DNA of 64,000 bases from Cellulomonas denverensis (GTDB lineage Bacteria > Actinomycetota > Actinomycetes > Actinomycetales > Cellulomonadaceae), in assembly GCF_012396125.1 (NCBI RefSeq), contig NZ_JAAXOX010000001.1:310001-374000 (forward strand). The letters run 5' to 3'. Shown piece after piece: positions 51,834 to 60,742 of the stretch. The notes beneath the pieces are model-generated. The model did no database searches. It saw only the letters and a program-made list of their open reading frames with translations, and was not told where the DNA came from. The translations under genes were made by a program, and so were the position numbers. The first letter of the stretch is position 1; the number at the start of each line of letters is the position of its first letter.

Positions 51834-52876
51834 TGCTGCGACCCCGCCGACTCGACGGTGAACTCCCGGTGCCCGATCCGCACCCGGGCTCCCACCCCCA
51901 CGGGTACCTGCTCGCCCCACGGCACGGCATGCACCACGCCGTCCGGGTCGCGCACCTCGGTGCCGTTGGTCGAACCCAGGTCGCTCACCCGGACCGTGTG
52001 CCGGTCATGGGTCAGTCGCAGGTGAGTCTTGGACACGGTTCCCTCATCGTCGTGGACGGTGATCGACAGGTCGGTGGCGGTGGTGGGGCTGGGTGCGCGG
52101 CCGAGCACGGCGGTCGAGCCCGGTGGGAGGAACTCGCTCTGGCCGGTGTCGAACCGCAGCAGCAGGGCGGCGGGCTCGGCGGGTGGCGGTGGCGGGGTGG
52201 CGGGTGCCGCCGGCGCCGGTCCCCCGCCCGGTGCGCCCCAACCCACCTCGCCCCGGGAAGACAGGGCGTCGGGATGCAGTCCGGGCGGCAGCACCGGCAC
52301 GTCGACCTGGGGCGCGGCCACCCGCCGGGGCACCGCCACCACCAGGGTTCCCGCCACCCGGTCCGCCCAGGTCCGGCGCCGACCGGTCGGATCCCAGGCC
52401 GCCGAGCAGGCCACCAGCACGGCACCCACCCCGGCCACCAGCACCCCCGCCCCGAGCACGGAAGCCCGGGCGAGCTGTCGGCCGATCCCCGGCGAATACG
52501 GCCGGTCGTCGCGGGCGGCGCGCAGCCGCAGCACGGCGTTCCCGGCGGTCAGTCCGCGGCGCGCCTCCCAGACGGCCAGCGCGATCACCCCCTCGGCGGC
52601 GAGCACCGCGGTCACGGTCGCCGATCCGGACCCGAACCACGCCGCCGCCGCGATCGTCACGACCACGAGTGCGTCGATGCCGAGCGCGGCCAGCCGTGCA
52701 CCGACGCCGGCCGGCCGCCCTCGGAACCCCGCGAGCACACCGGTGTGCGCGGCGCCAGACGGCGAGCCCACCGGCCCGGGCTCGACAGCACCCGGCAGCG
52801 CCCCGCACTGTGCGCAGGGCATACCGGCGTGGACCGGCTGCCCACAGGTGGCACAGCGCACCTGCCCCTCGGTCAT
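51830..52876 (-). CDS. zinc-ribbon / RDD membrane / FHA domain protein of the T7SS locus
   Basis: A 348-residue protein of three parts. A zinc ribbon comes first (RCATCGQPVHAGMPCAQCG, residues 8-26). Next is an RDD-type membrane domain with about four hydrophobic helices (AGVGARLAALGIDALVVVTI, later GRRRTWADRVAGTLVV). A Pro-rich linker leads to a C-terminal FHA domain with intact phosphothreonine residues (AVLGRAPSP, VSKTHLRL, DLGSTNGTEV). FHA domains read Thr phosphorylation, so a Ser/Thr kinase may gate secretion. It overlaps eccD and eccC by four bases each, implying a core role. Confidence 0.88.
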   Translation of the reverse strand: MTEGQVRCATCGQPVHAGMPCAQCGALPGAVEPGPVGSPSGAAHTGVLAGFRGRPAGVGARLAALGIDALVVVTIAAAAWFGSGSATVTAVLAAEGVIALAVWEARRGLTAGNAVLRLRAARDDRPYSPGIGRQLARASVLGAGVLVAGVGAVLVACSAAWDPTGRRRTWADRVAGTLVVAVPRRVAAPQVDVPVLPPGLHPDALSSRGEVGWGAPGGGPAPAAPATPPPPPAEPAALLLRFDTGQSEFLPPGSTAVLGRAPSPTTATDLSITVHDDEGTVSKTHLRLTHDRHTVRVSDLGSTNGTEVRDPDGVVHAVPWGEQVPVGVGARVRIGHREFTVESAGSQQ

Positions 52877-54192
52877 CCGATCAGCCCTCGCATCAGCTCC
52901 ACGGTGCCGGCCGCGACCAGACCGGCCGGCAGCACCAGGGCAGCGGTCAACGCCTGCACCAGGTCGGCGAGCCGGGACACCACCAGCGAGGACGCACCTC
53001 GGCCGATCGGCACGGTCATCCCGGCCAGGACCAGTCCGGCCGCCACCAGTCCGGCGGCGGTCGGGAGCAGCGGCCCGCCGGTGAGAGTGGTCGATGCCAG
53101 CACCAGGACGCCGACCAGCGCGGAACCTCGGGGTAGCCAGACCAGCGCGGGCGACCCCCCGGATCGTGCCAGCAGCGCCATCGCCACCGGGTAGCAGACC
53201 GCCAGCGCGATCTGCCCGATCCGCTGGATCGGCTCCGTCGCGGGGACCATCGCGAACGGCAGCGCCACCGCACCGATCACGCAGACCAGCACCGTGCCGC
53301 TCACCCTCGCCGCCCAGGCGGCACGCACCCGCTCGGTCACCTGCCCGGCGTTCGCCGTCCCGATCAGCCGCGGAACCGCACCCCGCACGGTCCACCGGGT
53401 GTCCATCAGGTGCTCGAAGTCGAGGAAGTGCCCGTCCGGCACGGTCAACACCATGCTGGGCAGCGCCCGCAGGACCAGGGGCATCGCACCCGCGGTCACC
53501 CCGGCGGCGAACAGCGGCCCCTGCCCGACCACCAACGCCACCACCCAGGGCACCGCCAGCACCAGCACCAGCACCGCCCCGGTGCCGGTCGCCGCCCGGG
53601 TCGTCGCCGCGGGCTCGACCACGGTGACCGCGATCAGGATCACCGCCACCGCCACCAGACCCGCGAACATCGTGAGCTGGACGACCCCGAACCCGGTGCG
53701 CTGGGTCAGCAGCGCCACCGCCGCCAGGGCCAGCACCCCAGGGCCGACCACCCGCGCCGCACGTGCCGGATCCGCCACCGGCCGGCTCCCGGCGGCCACC
53801 AGCCCGGCGACCAGCGCACACAGCAGCAGGGCGACCCCGGCCCACACCGGAGCGTGCGGGTGCAGCGCGGCCAGCACGACCACGGCAACCCCCAGCGCGG
53901 CCAACGACCACCACGGTGCCGACCCCTGGCTGTCAGGATCGACCACCGGACCGGCAGCCGGGTCGGTGACCGGCGGCTCATGCACGTCCGCGACGGTCAG
54001 CATCACACCGTCGTCGAGTTCCCCCACCCGACGCTCGGGATCCGTCGGTGCCCCCGCACAGTGCAGCGCCAACCCGGCGCCCGGCGCCACCCCCACGCAG
54101 TCGAGCACACCCGCGACCGTCGCCTCGGCGGGCACCGTGAGGTCGAAGCGCCGTGCACCGTCCAGCACCACCAGCCGACGGGTCTCGCTCAC
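52873..54192 (-). CDS. eccD: type VII secretion membrane protein EccD (first copy)
   Basis: A 439-residue protein with an N-terminal ubiquitin-like domain (about 1-70, RRLVVLDGARRFDLTVPAEATVAGVL) and about eleven membrane helices. This is the EccD architecture that forms the membrane barrel of the ESX channel. The cytosolic loop HFLDFEHLMDTRWTVRGAVPRLIGTANAGQ lies in the middle. The GTG start is two bases from the previous stop. A second, divergent EccD lies at 62162, so the channel may contain a heterodimer. Confidence 0.85.
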   Translation of the reverse strand: MSETRRLVVLDGARRFDLTVPAEATVAGVLDCVGVAPGAGLALHCAGAPTDPERRVGELDDGVMLTVADVHEPPVTDPAAGPVVDPDSQGSAPWWSLAALGVAVVVLAALHPHAPVWAGVALLLCALVAGLVAAGSRPVADPARAARVVGPGVLALAAVALLTQRTGFGVVQLTMFAGLVAVAVILIAVTVVEPAATTRAATGTGAVLVLVLAVPWVVALVVGQGPLFAAGVTAGAMPLVLRALPSMVLTVPDGHFLDFEHLMDTRWTVRGAVPRLIGTANAGQVTERVRAAWAARVSGTVLVCVIGAVALPFAMVPATEPIQRIGQIALAVCYPVAMALLARSGGSPALVWLPRGSALVGVLVLASTTLTGGPLLPTAAGLVAAGLVLAGMTVPIGRGASSLVVSRLADLVQALTAALVLPAGLVAAGTVELMRGLIG

Positions 54193-54193
54193 C

Positions 54194-54604
54194 TCAGAAC
54201 TGCTCCCCCGCGTGACGGGCCTCGTCGAGCGCGCGCATCATCGCCGCCTGCGCCTGCTGCGTGACCGCGATCTGTTCCTGGAGCTCCTCGTCGTCGACCA
54301 GGGTGGACCGGTCGACCCGACCGAGTTCCTGCGACAAGGTCGCGCGCACCTGCCTGGCCTCCGGCGACTGGTCGATGCCGCCCATCACGTCCTCCAGGGT
54401 GGTCTGACGCAGGTCGATCCGTTGCTGGATCCGTTGCCACGCGGGCCCGGACTCCCCTCGCCGTCGCGCCTCGGCTGCCTGCTCGTCCGCCGTCCGGTCA
54501 CGCCGGTCGAAGGCCTCGCGATCCCGCTGGTTCTGCGCCTGCAGCTCAGCGGTGAACTCCCGCATCTGCGCGAGTGCCTCGTTGATGTCTTCGTCGATGC
54601 CCAT
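54194..54604 (-). CDS. small coiled-coil protein of the T7SS operon
   Basis: A 136-residue, strongly charged helical protein (NEALAQMREFTAELQAQNQRDREAFDRRDRTADEQAAEARRR), with a second helical half ending QQAQAAMMRALDEARHAGEQF. It has no WXG motif, no signal and no membrane segment. Position between the 259-residue WXG-like protein and eccD suggests a chaperone or substrate adaptor, or a YbaB-like DNA-binding protein. The family is not recognised. Gaps of 1-2 bases on both sides. Confidence 0.65.
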   Translation of the reverse strand: MGIDEDINEALAQMREFTAELQAQNQRDREAFDRRDRTADEQAAEARRRGESGPAWQRIQQRIDLRQTTLEDVMGGIDQSPEARQVRATLSQELGRVDRSTLVDDEELQEQIAVTQQAQAAMMRALDEARHAGEQF

Positions 54605-54606
54605 CC

Positions 54607-55386
54607 TCAGCTCGCACCGCCACTGAACACCGGGGTGGTGACCTTCTGGTATGCGTCGGCGTACGTGACCGCCGCCTTGGCGCCAGCCCCCACGACCGGG
54701 ATGAGGCTGGCCGCGTCTTTCAGGAGCTTCAGCTTGTGCAGCACGTTGCGGACCTTCACGATGATGGGCACGATCTTCCTGACCAGCTCGAAGAACCGGG
54801 TGATCATCTGGCCGAGCCGAGCACTGAACCGGGTGATCCGTGCCACCAGATCCGCCACGACCAGCGGGATCGCCGCCTGGCCGACCACCGGGACCGCCGT
54901 CGCGGGAAGTCTGGACAGCGCGAAGGTGACGAGCTCGTTGATCCCCACGGCGATCAGGTCGGCGATGGCCTTCGCCGCGTCCGAGATCGCCGCCACCATC
55001 TCGGACATCTGGGCACAGGCGCTCGGCAGCTCGTTCAGCTCCCGGTCGATCTTCTTCATCGACTGCTTGAAGGCCTGCGCCGGTTCCCCGCACCAACCGT
55101 CACCGATCTGCGCCGGCAACTCCCGCAGGTTCTCCGTGATCGCACTGGCCGCCTTGCCGGCATTCGCCCAGGCGGAGGACCCCTTGTCCAGTCCCACCCA
55201 GTCGCCGGCCAGCGGCTTGAACACCCACTCGTTGAGCGGGCTGAACCCGGTCAACCAGGCGATCACACCGTCGATCCCGCCGGCGACCACCCCACACTTG
55301 GCCCGGACCAGCCAGATGTAGTTCTCCGAGTCGGACGTCGGCGTGCTGAGTGCGGCCAGCGGATCGGACACGGCGCTGATGCTCAT
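54607..55386 (-). CDS. WXG-like candidate type VII substrate
   Basis: A 259-residue helical protein. A WxG turn (Trp98-Cys99-Gly100) lies between two helices (AITENLRELPAQIGDGWCGEPAQAFKQSMKKIDREL), as in WXG100/PPE-type substrates, but offset by about 50 residues from the usual place. The C-terminal half has hydrophobic Ala/Val helices (INELVTFALSRL, VVGQAAIPLVVADLVARI) and basic helices (FFELVRKIVPIIVKVRNVLHKLKLL). It may insert in membranes. No known toxin domain is seen. ATGA overlap with the upstream gene. Confidence 0.7.
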   Translation of the reverse strand: MSISAVSDPLAALSTPTSDSENYIWLVRAKCGVVAGGIDGVIAWLTGFSPLNEWVFKPLAGDWVGLDKGSSAWANAGKAASAITENLRELPAQIGDGWCGEPAQAFKQSMKKIDRELNELPSACAQMSEMVAAISDAAKAIADLIAVGINELVTFALSRLPATAVPVVGQAAIPLVVADLVARITRFSARLGQMITRFFELVRKIVPIIVKVRNVLHKLKLLKDAASLIPVVGAGAKAAVTYADAYQKVTTPVFSGGAS

Positions 55387-56399
55387 CGGGCTGCTCCCGT
55401 TCGGTCGGAGGAACGCGTGCCCCGCAGCGCGTTGTGGAGCGACAGTCCCGCCAGCGGCGGGGCGACCGGGCCGTCGGTGGCCGTGCCGGGGTTCAGCCCG
55501 GGTGCCTCCTCGATCGTGATCTGGTCCCGGTTCTCCCAGGCGAGACGCAGTTCCTCCGGCGAGCGGCCCAGCGGATCCCGGGCTGCCATCTCGGTCCAGA
55601 TCTCCCGGTAGGCGACCGCGTCAGCGGTCAGATCAGCCAGGTCGTCCGCCGGATCGCCCGCCGGGTCCAAGAAGTCGAGCAGTTCGTCGTCACCGACCGA
55701 CGGCTCCGGATCCGGGGCTGCCCCCGATCCGATCGACTGCGCGTTCCCGGAGCCGATCGAGATGTTCATTTGCCCGCTGTTGCCCTCACCGATGATCACC
55801 TGGACACCGTCGCCGGCGTTGATGATCTGGTCGCCGCCGACCGCGCCCGACCCTGCGCCGGGCACACCGCCGCCCTCGCCCGTCGGCGCCGCGTCGCGCT
55901 GCACCTGCTCCCGCGCTGCGCGCACCTGCTCGGCCAACGCCTCACTCTCGCCGGACGCGCTCTCCCAGGCCGACTGCGGAATGCCCCCACCGCCGCCACC
56001 GCCGGAGAACCCACCCGCGGAACCACCGCCGCCGAACGCACCGCCCGTTCCCGCACCGCCGGGCCCGGACCCCGAGGACGCGGCGTCAAGCTCCGCTGTC
56101 ACCCGTTCGAGCGTCTCGCAGACGTCCTGCTCGGTCGCCGCCATGTCCTCGGCGTACTCGTGCAACCGGCCACCCAGCCCGGCCAGCACCATCTCGATGT
56201 TGACGAAGGCATCGATGCACTGGTCGCGCGCCGTCTCATAGTTGCCCTTCAGCCCGGAGATCAGCAGACCGAACTCGCCGCCGAGAGTGCAGTGCGTCTC
56301 CACGTAGTCGCGCACACTGTTCGCGCTCAGCGACTGCTGCGTCACCACGTCGGTGACCTGCGACATGACCTCCGGGTCGACGACGATCTCACATGCCAT
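55383..56399 (-). CDS. candidate T7SS substrate with helical head and Gly-rich linker
   Basis: A 338-residue protein. Residues 1-105 are helical (EVMSQVTDVVTQQSLSANSVRDYVE; HEYAEDMAATEQDVCETLERVTAEL) with four Cys. A Gly/Ser linker lies near 108-140, followed by GDGVQVIIGEGNSGQMNISIG, which resembles a short beta region, and an acidic tail (DDELLDFLDPAGDPADDLADL). There is no signal peptide or membrane helix. The head resembles ESX substrates, the rest is unrecognised. It overlaps the WXG-like gene by ATGA and follows the mycosin by 33 bases. Confidence 0.65.
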   Translation of the reverse strand: MACEIVVDPEVMSQVTDVVTQQSLSANSVRDYVETHCTLGGEFGLLISGLKGNYETARDQCIDAFVNIEMVLAGLGGRLHEYAEDMAATEQDVCETLERVTAELDAASSGSGPGGAGTGGAFGGGGSAGGFSGGGGGGGIPQSAWESASGESEALAEQVRAAREQVQRDAAPTGEGGGVPGAGSGAVGGDQIINAGDGVQVIIGEGNSGQMNISIGSGNAQSIGSGAAPDPEPSVGDDELLDFLDPAGDPADDLADLTADAVAYREIWTEMAARDPLGRSPEELRLAWENRDQITIEEAPGLNPGTATDGPVAPPLAGLSLHNALRGTRSSDRTGAAR

Positions 56400-56432
56400 G
56401 ACTGTGTCCTCTCACCCACGAAGCTCGGGCCC

Positions 56433-57857
56433 TCATCTCGGCTCATCCGTCCGACGATCGACACCGGATGACACGGGTGGCGGCCCACCCCACCCCGGCG
56501 GATCCACCGGACCCGTTGCGACCGTCGGCCGACGCCGGGCGATCAGGACCGCGGCGACCACCAGAACCCCGACCACGCCCGCACCCGCACCGATCCACAC
56601 CCCGGTCGCCACCCCAGCACCCTCCGGCTCAGCCACCACCGGCGGCACCCCCGACCCGGCACTCGGCGTCGCAGTCGCCACCGGCTCACCCGCCCCCGCG
56701 TCCTGCACCAACGGGGGCGCCCAACTCGGACGCTCAGCCTCGGCGATCTCCTGCGCGGTGTAGTCGAACTCGTTGTACCCATCCGCCTCGATCAACGGAT
56801 TCACATCCGGATACTGCGTCGGATCGACCTGCACCATCCGATGCACCGACGCCAACCCGTAGCCGTAGACCGGGTCGTAGGTCAGCTCGTGCTCCTCCGA
56901 CCCGGTGTTACGGATCAGCGACTGCAGCAACTGGTTACCCGTGGCCTCGGGAAAGACGCTCCAGGTATCGGCGAGCATCCCGGCGACCAACGGCGTGGCG
57001 AGCGACGAGCCGCCCGAAATCTCCCAGGAGTTCCAGCTCTGTGTGGTTTGGTCGCCGACCACGAGAATCTGAGCACCAGGGGCCATCACCGTCACACCCT
57101 CACCGGCGAGGCGAGCACCCTCAGTGGAAGGTTCACGATCAGGGCCGACCGATTGGACCAACACCACGCCGTTGAGTCCTTCGGTCAGCCTGTTGGTCAC
57201 AGAGGGACCGCGGGTGACTTCGTTGATCATCCCCTGCACGACGATCACTCCACGCGAGAGTGCGTAGGCTCGTGCCTCCGCCAGATCGAGCGCGCTGCCT
57301 CCGATGAGGGACATCGAGATGATGTCCGCTCCGTCGTCAACCGCCTGGACGATGGCGGCAGCCATGGGATCTGCCTCGCCGCCGCCGGCGACCTGCGAGC
57401 CGCAGTCCTGGCCGATTCGCGCCGCGTAGAGAACCACGCTCGAGTCGGGGGCTATCCCAGGAGTACCTAGCTCGCCGTCAGACCCGCGGCCGTTCCCAAC
57501 CAGCATCGAAGTCACGCTCGTACCGTGAGACGAGTCGCGGTCGTAGTCGGAGTAGTCGGCGGGCAGATACTGTCCGGGCGTGTCCTCCGGTGCGCAGAAC
57601 GAGGGCTCGCGGACCCGGACATTGGCACCCTTTAATGTAGGGACTGCGGTGTTGATGCCCCCGTCGATGACCGCGATGGTCACCCCTGCGCCGGTGGCGC
57701 CCTGGGCGTGCACCTCGGGCAGCCCCATCGCCTCGACCCACCACAGCCCGTCCTGCGGGCTGTCGGCCCACGCGGAACCTGCGCCGACGCACGCGACCAG
57801 CGCCAGGCCGACGACTATTCCGATCACGCGGGCCGCACCCCGCATCACGGCCCTCAT
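56433..57857 (-). CDS. mycP: mycosin, membrane-anchored subtilisin-like protease (second copy)
   Basis: A 474-residue S8 serine protease of the ESX mycosin type. Signal peptide (AARVIGIVVGLALVACVGAGSAWA), catalytic Asp in TIAVIDGGINT, His in DRDSSHGTSVTSM, Ser in EISGGSSLATPLVAG, a Pro-rich stalk and a C-terminal membrane helix (GVWIGAGAGVVGVLVVAAVLI) with basic tail. Mycosins process or gate secreted substrates. The start overlaps the stop of the first mycosin (ATGA). The 3' third is nearly identical in DNA to that gene. Confidence 0.9.
   Translation of the reverse strand: MRAVMRGAARVIGIVVGLALVACVGAGSAWADSPQDGLWWVEAMGLPEVHAQGATGAGVTIAVIDGGINTAVPTLKGANVRVREPSFCAPEDTPGQYLPADYSDYDRDSSHGTSVTSMLVGNGRGSDGELGTPGIAPDSSVVLYAARIGQDCGSQVAGGGEADPMAAAIVQAVDDGADIISMSLIGGSALDLAEARAYALSRGVIVVQGMINEVTRGPSVTNRLTEGLNGVVLVQSVGPDREPSTEGARLAGEGVTVMAPGAQILVVGDQTTQSWNSWEISGGSSLATPLVAGMLADTWSVFPEATGNQLLQSLIRNTGSEEHELTYDPVYGYGLASVHRMVQVDPTQYPDVNPLIEADGYNEFDYTAQEIAEAERPSWAPPLVQDAGAGEPVATATPSAGSGVPPVVAEPEGAGVATGVWIGAGAGVVGVLVVAAVLIARRRPTVATGPVDPPGWGGPPPVSSGVDRRTDEPR
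56537..56855. repeat. 319-bp block nearly identical to 57991-58309
   Basis: Comparing by eye at an offset of 1454 bases, this stretch differs from its partner by one base (near 56579) and then diverges abruptly. It encodes the C-terminal stalk and membrane helix of the second mycosin. The catalytic domains differ much more, pointing to gene conversion or recent partial duplication. Confidence 0.9.
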
Positions 57858-59314
57858 GGTCTGTCCGTCTCGAGCGAGTGACCCTGCGGCATCGTCGGCC
57901 CAGCCGCTCCGTTCGGACCGTGAGCCCAGCGGACGGGTTGCTCGGCTCCGGGTTGCGGGTGAGGCGTGGTCGTCGTGCGACTCTGCGCCCGGGCGATCAG
58001 GACCGCGGCGACCACCAGAACCGCGACCACGCCCGCACCCGCACCGATCCACACCCCGGTCGCCACCCCAGCACCCTCCGGCTCAGCCACCACCGGCGGC
58101 ACCCCCGACCCGGCACTCGGCGTCGCAGTCGCCACCGGCTCACCCGCCCCCGCGTCCTGCACCAACGGGGGCGCCCAACTCGGACGCTCAGCCTCGGCGA
58201 TCTCCTGCGCGGTGTAGTCGAACTCGTTGTACCCATCCGCCTCGATCAACGGATTCACATCCGGATACTGCGTCGGATCGACCTGCACCATCCGATGCAC
58301 CGACGCCAAGCCATAGCCGTACAGCGAGTGATAGGTGAGCTCGTGCTCCTCCGACCCGGTGTTACGGATCAGCGACTGCAACAACTGGTTACCCGTGGCC
58401 TCGGGATAGACACTCCAGGTATCGGCGAGCATCCCGGCGACCAGCGGGGTCGCGAAGGAGGAACCACCACTGATCCTCCAGGTCTCCCACACCTGGGTGT
58501 CCCGGTCGCCCACCAGGAGGATCTGAGCGCCCGGGGCCATCACCGTCACACCCTCACCCGCGGACCGGGCACCCTCGGTCGCCGGTTCACGATCGGGGCC
58601 CACCGCCTGCACCAACACCACACCGTTGAGCGGGTCGGTGATCCGGCTGACCGGCAGTGCCTCACGCGTGAACTCGTTGTTCATGCTCTGGACGATCACC
58701 ACTCCTCGGGAGATCGCATATGCACGCGCATCCGCCAGATCAGTGTCGTTCCCACCGCCAACAGAAATCGAGATGATGTCAGCGCCGTCATCCACAGCCT
58801 GCACGATCGCGGCGGCCATCAGATCGGCCAGCCCGCCCCCCGGGACTTGCTCGCCGCACGCATGGTCCACGCGCAAGGCGTAGAAGAGGATGCTCGCGTC
58901 CGGGGCGATGCCGGACGTACCGACCTCACCGTGATAGCCGCGGCCGTTGCCGACCAGCATCGAGACCACGTTGGTGCCGTGGGCCGAGTCATCGTCGTAC
59001 TCGGGGTACTCGGCGGGCAGGTACTCGCCCGGGGTGTCCTGCGGTGCGCAGAACGAGGGTTCATGCACCCGGATGTCAGCACCCTCCAACGTCGGGACCG
59101 CGGTATTGATCCCCCCGTCGATGACCGCGATCGTCACCCCCGCACCAGTGGCGCCCTGGGTGTGGACCTCGGGCACGCCCATCGCCTCGAACCACCACAG
59201 CCCGTCCTGCGGACCATCCGCCCACGCGCTGCCACCACCGACCAGGACCAGCAGCCACAGGGATGTCAGAGCGCCGACCACCCGCACCGGCACCCGGCGC
59301 CGTCGCGTGGTCAT
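57854..59314 (-). CDS. mycP: mycosin, membrane-anchored subtilisin-like protease (first copy)
   Basis: A 486-residue mycosin. Signal peptide (ALTSLWLLVLVGGGSAWA), Asp in TIAVIDGGINT, His in DDDSAHGTNVVSM, Ser in RISGGSSFATPLVAG and a C-terminal helix. After the membrane helix there is a longer cytosolic tail (AQSRTTTTPHPQPGAEQP...) than in the other copy. The ATG overlaps the stop of the Gly-rich gene. Two Cys pairs (SFCAPQD, DHACGEQ) match those of the sister gene. Both proteases keep complete triads, so both may be active. Confidence 0.9.
   Translation of the reverse strand: MTTRRRRVPVRVVGALTSLWLLVLVGGGSAWADGPQDGLWWFEAMGVPEVHTQGATGAGVTIAVIDGGINTAVPTLEGADIRVHEPSFCAPQDTPGEYLPAEYPEYDDDSAHGTNVVSMLVGNGRGYHGEVGTSGIAPDASILFYALRVDHACGEQVPGGGLADLMAAAIVQAVDDGADIISISVGGGNDTDLADARAYAISRGVVIVQSMNNEFTREALPVSRITDPLNGVVLVQAVGPDREPATEGARSAGEGVTVMAPGAQILLVGDRDTQVWETWRISGGSSFATPLVAGMLADTWSVYPEATGNQLLQSLIRNTGSEEHELTYHSLYGYGLASVHRMVQVDPTQYPDVNPLIEADGYNEFDYTAQEIAEAERPSWAPPLVQDAGAGEPVATATPSAGSGVPPVVAEPEGAGVATGVWIGAGAGVVAVLVVAAVLIARAQSRTTTTPHPQPGAEQPVRWAHGPNGAAGPTMPQGHSLETDRP
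57991..58309. repeat. 319-bp block nearly identical to 56537-56855
   Basis: This is the partner of the block in the second mycosin gene, in the same orientation, so unequal exchange between them would delete or duplicate one protease. Confidence 0.9.
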
Positions 59315-60705
59315 GTCAGGTCCGCCCGCGAACCCGCACCCGCCGACGGTGGCAGCTGCACCGGTCCGGGTTCGTCCTCCAGGACCGGGGCTCTGGCCCC
59401 GGCCAGGCCGCGACGCTTCTTCTCCCCACCACCGGCACCCGCACCACCACCACCGATCATCCCGCTGGTCCCAGCCCGACCACCCCCGCCGGCACCCGCA
59501 CTCGTACCGGCGCCAGATCCCGCACTGCCCGCAGCGCTCCCGCCGGCGAGACCACCGCTACCCAGACCAGCGCCCGCGCCCGTCCCGGCCCCCACACCCG
59601 CTCCCCCGCGGGACAGCCCGGACCCAGCCGCCAACCCACCAGCGGCGACCAGCCCCGAACCGGCGACCACACCACCGGCCACCCCGCGCCCGAACGAACT
59701 CTCACCACCCGACCCCACCGCGGCACTGGTCGACCCACCGAGCGTGGTGTTTCCCGACCCGGCCGAGTCCACCGACACCCACCCCCCAGGACGCCACGTC
59801 GAACCACCGCCGGCAGGACTGCTCCCGCCCGACAGACCCGACCCACCACCAGAACCCGAGCCCCAGTCAGCGCCCGTCCCCGACCCACCCACGGCCCACG
59901 AGCCACCGGTCGTACCGGATCCGAGCGTGCCGCCACCCGAACCGGTCCCACCCGCGCCCCCCACGCCCCCCGGACCGCTGGCCACGGACCCATCAATGAC
60001 CCCGGTCATGTCCACCCCCGCCCGGGCCTGCGCCAACGCATCCTCCACCGCCGACGCAGCACCACTCAGCGACGCACCCCCACCCGCAACAGAGCTACCA
60101 CCGGCTGGACCACCAGCTCCCGACCCGTTGCCTCCACCACCGGTCGTCCGAGACTCACTGCTCGAGTCGGGAACTGAGTCGTGGGGTTCAAAGGTCCGCT
60201 CGACGATGTCCTCGATCACCCGCGCGTACTCATCCAGCGCCACCTGCGCCTTGGTCACCACCGACCGCGCGTACTCCTCGCGCTTGTCCGCGTACCACTG
60301 GTCCACCAACCCCACCGCCGCGGCTCCCGCGACCACGGTCAACCCGCTGAAAACCAAGGTCGTACCCGATTCGGCTCGCTGTACCGCCGAGCGAACCCAC
60401 CCCGGCGTCTGCGGCAACCGATCCAGCGCCACCGCCAACCCCGCGCGGAACGCGTTGAGCTCGTCGATCGCACCGGCCAACGCCTGGGCGATCTTGGCAT
60501 CGAACTTCGCCTGTGCGGCGATGTCCGTCAGCACCGCGTCGGCCGCGTCACCGGCCTGACCGGTGAGCCCTTGATCGCTGGACACGGCCGAGACCGTTTC
60601 TCCCAACGTCACCATGCCGTCGGTGTAGGCAGGAAGACCGGGCAGATCCCAGTCCTGCCCGGTCACCAAGGCCTCCAGCTGCTGGACATAGGTCATCGAC
60701 ATCAC
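59311..60705 (-). CDS. large Gly-rich candidate T7SS substrate
   Basis: A 464-residue protein. The first ~175 residues are helical (TYVQQLEALVTGQDWDLPGLPAY; AGDAADAVLTDIAAQAKFDAKIAQALAGAIDEL), with a hydrophobic stretch TLVFSGLTVVAGAAAVGLV at about 116-134. The rest is a long Gly/Ser/Ala-rich region, then a basic patch (GEKKRRGLAG) and an acidic, Pro-rich end. The layout recalls PPE/PE-PGRS-like substrates: helical head for secretion, Gly-rich tail outside. GTG 60705 or ATG 60702/60696 can start it. The position between the WXG genes and the mycosins supports this reading. Confidence 0.65.
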   Translation of the reverse strand: MMSMTYVQQLEALVTGQDWDLPGLPAYTDGMVTLGETVSAVSSDQGLTGQAGDAADAVLTDIAAQAKFDAKIAQALAGAIDELNAFRAGLAVALDRLPQTPGWVRSAVQRAESGTTLVFSGLTVVAGAAAVGLVDQWYADKREEYARSVVTKAQVALDEYARVIEDIVERTFEPHDSVPDSSSESRTTGGGGNGSGAGGPAGGSSVAGGGASLSGAASAVEDALAQARAGVDMTGVIDGSVASGPGGVGGAGGTGSGGGTLGSGTTGGSWAVGGSGTGADWGSGSGGGSGLSGGSSPAGGGSTWRPGGWVSVDSAGSGNTTLGGSTSAAVGSGGESSFGRGVAGGVVAGSGLVAAGGLAAGSGLSRGGAGVGAGTGAGAGLGSGGLAGGSAAGSAGSGAGTSAGAGGGGRAGTSGMIGGGGAGAGGGEKKRRGLAGARAPVLEDEPGPVQLPPSAGAGSRADLT

Positions 60706-60742
60706 GCATCGCCCCCGCCCTCACACATCGCCTGCCGGCCGT

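Noticed and set aside
47901..52025. A very long plus-strand open frame antisense to eccC
   Set aside because: Its translation is dominated by Arg, His, Gln, Pro and Gly, as expected for the mirror of a high-GC gene, whereas the minus strand encodes a textbook three-ATPase EccC.
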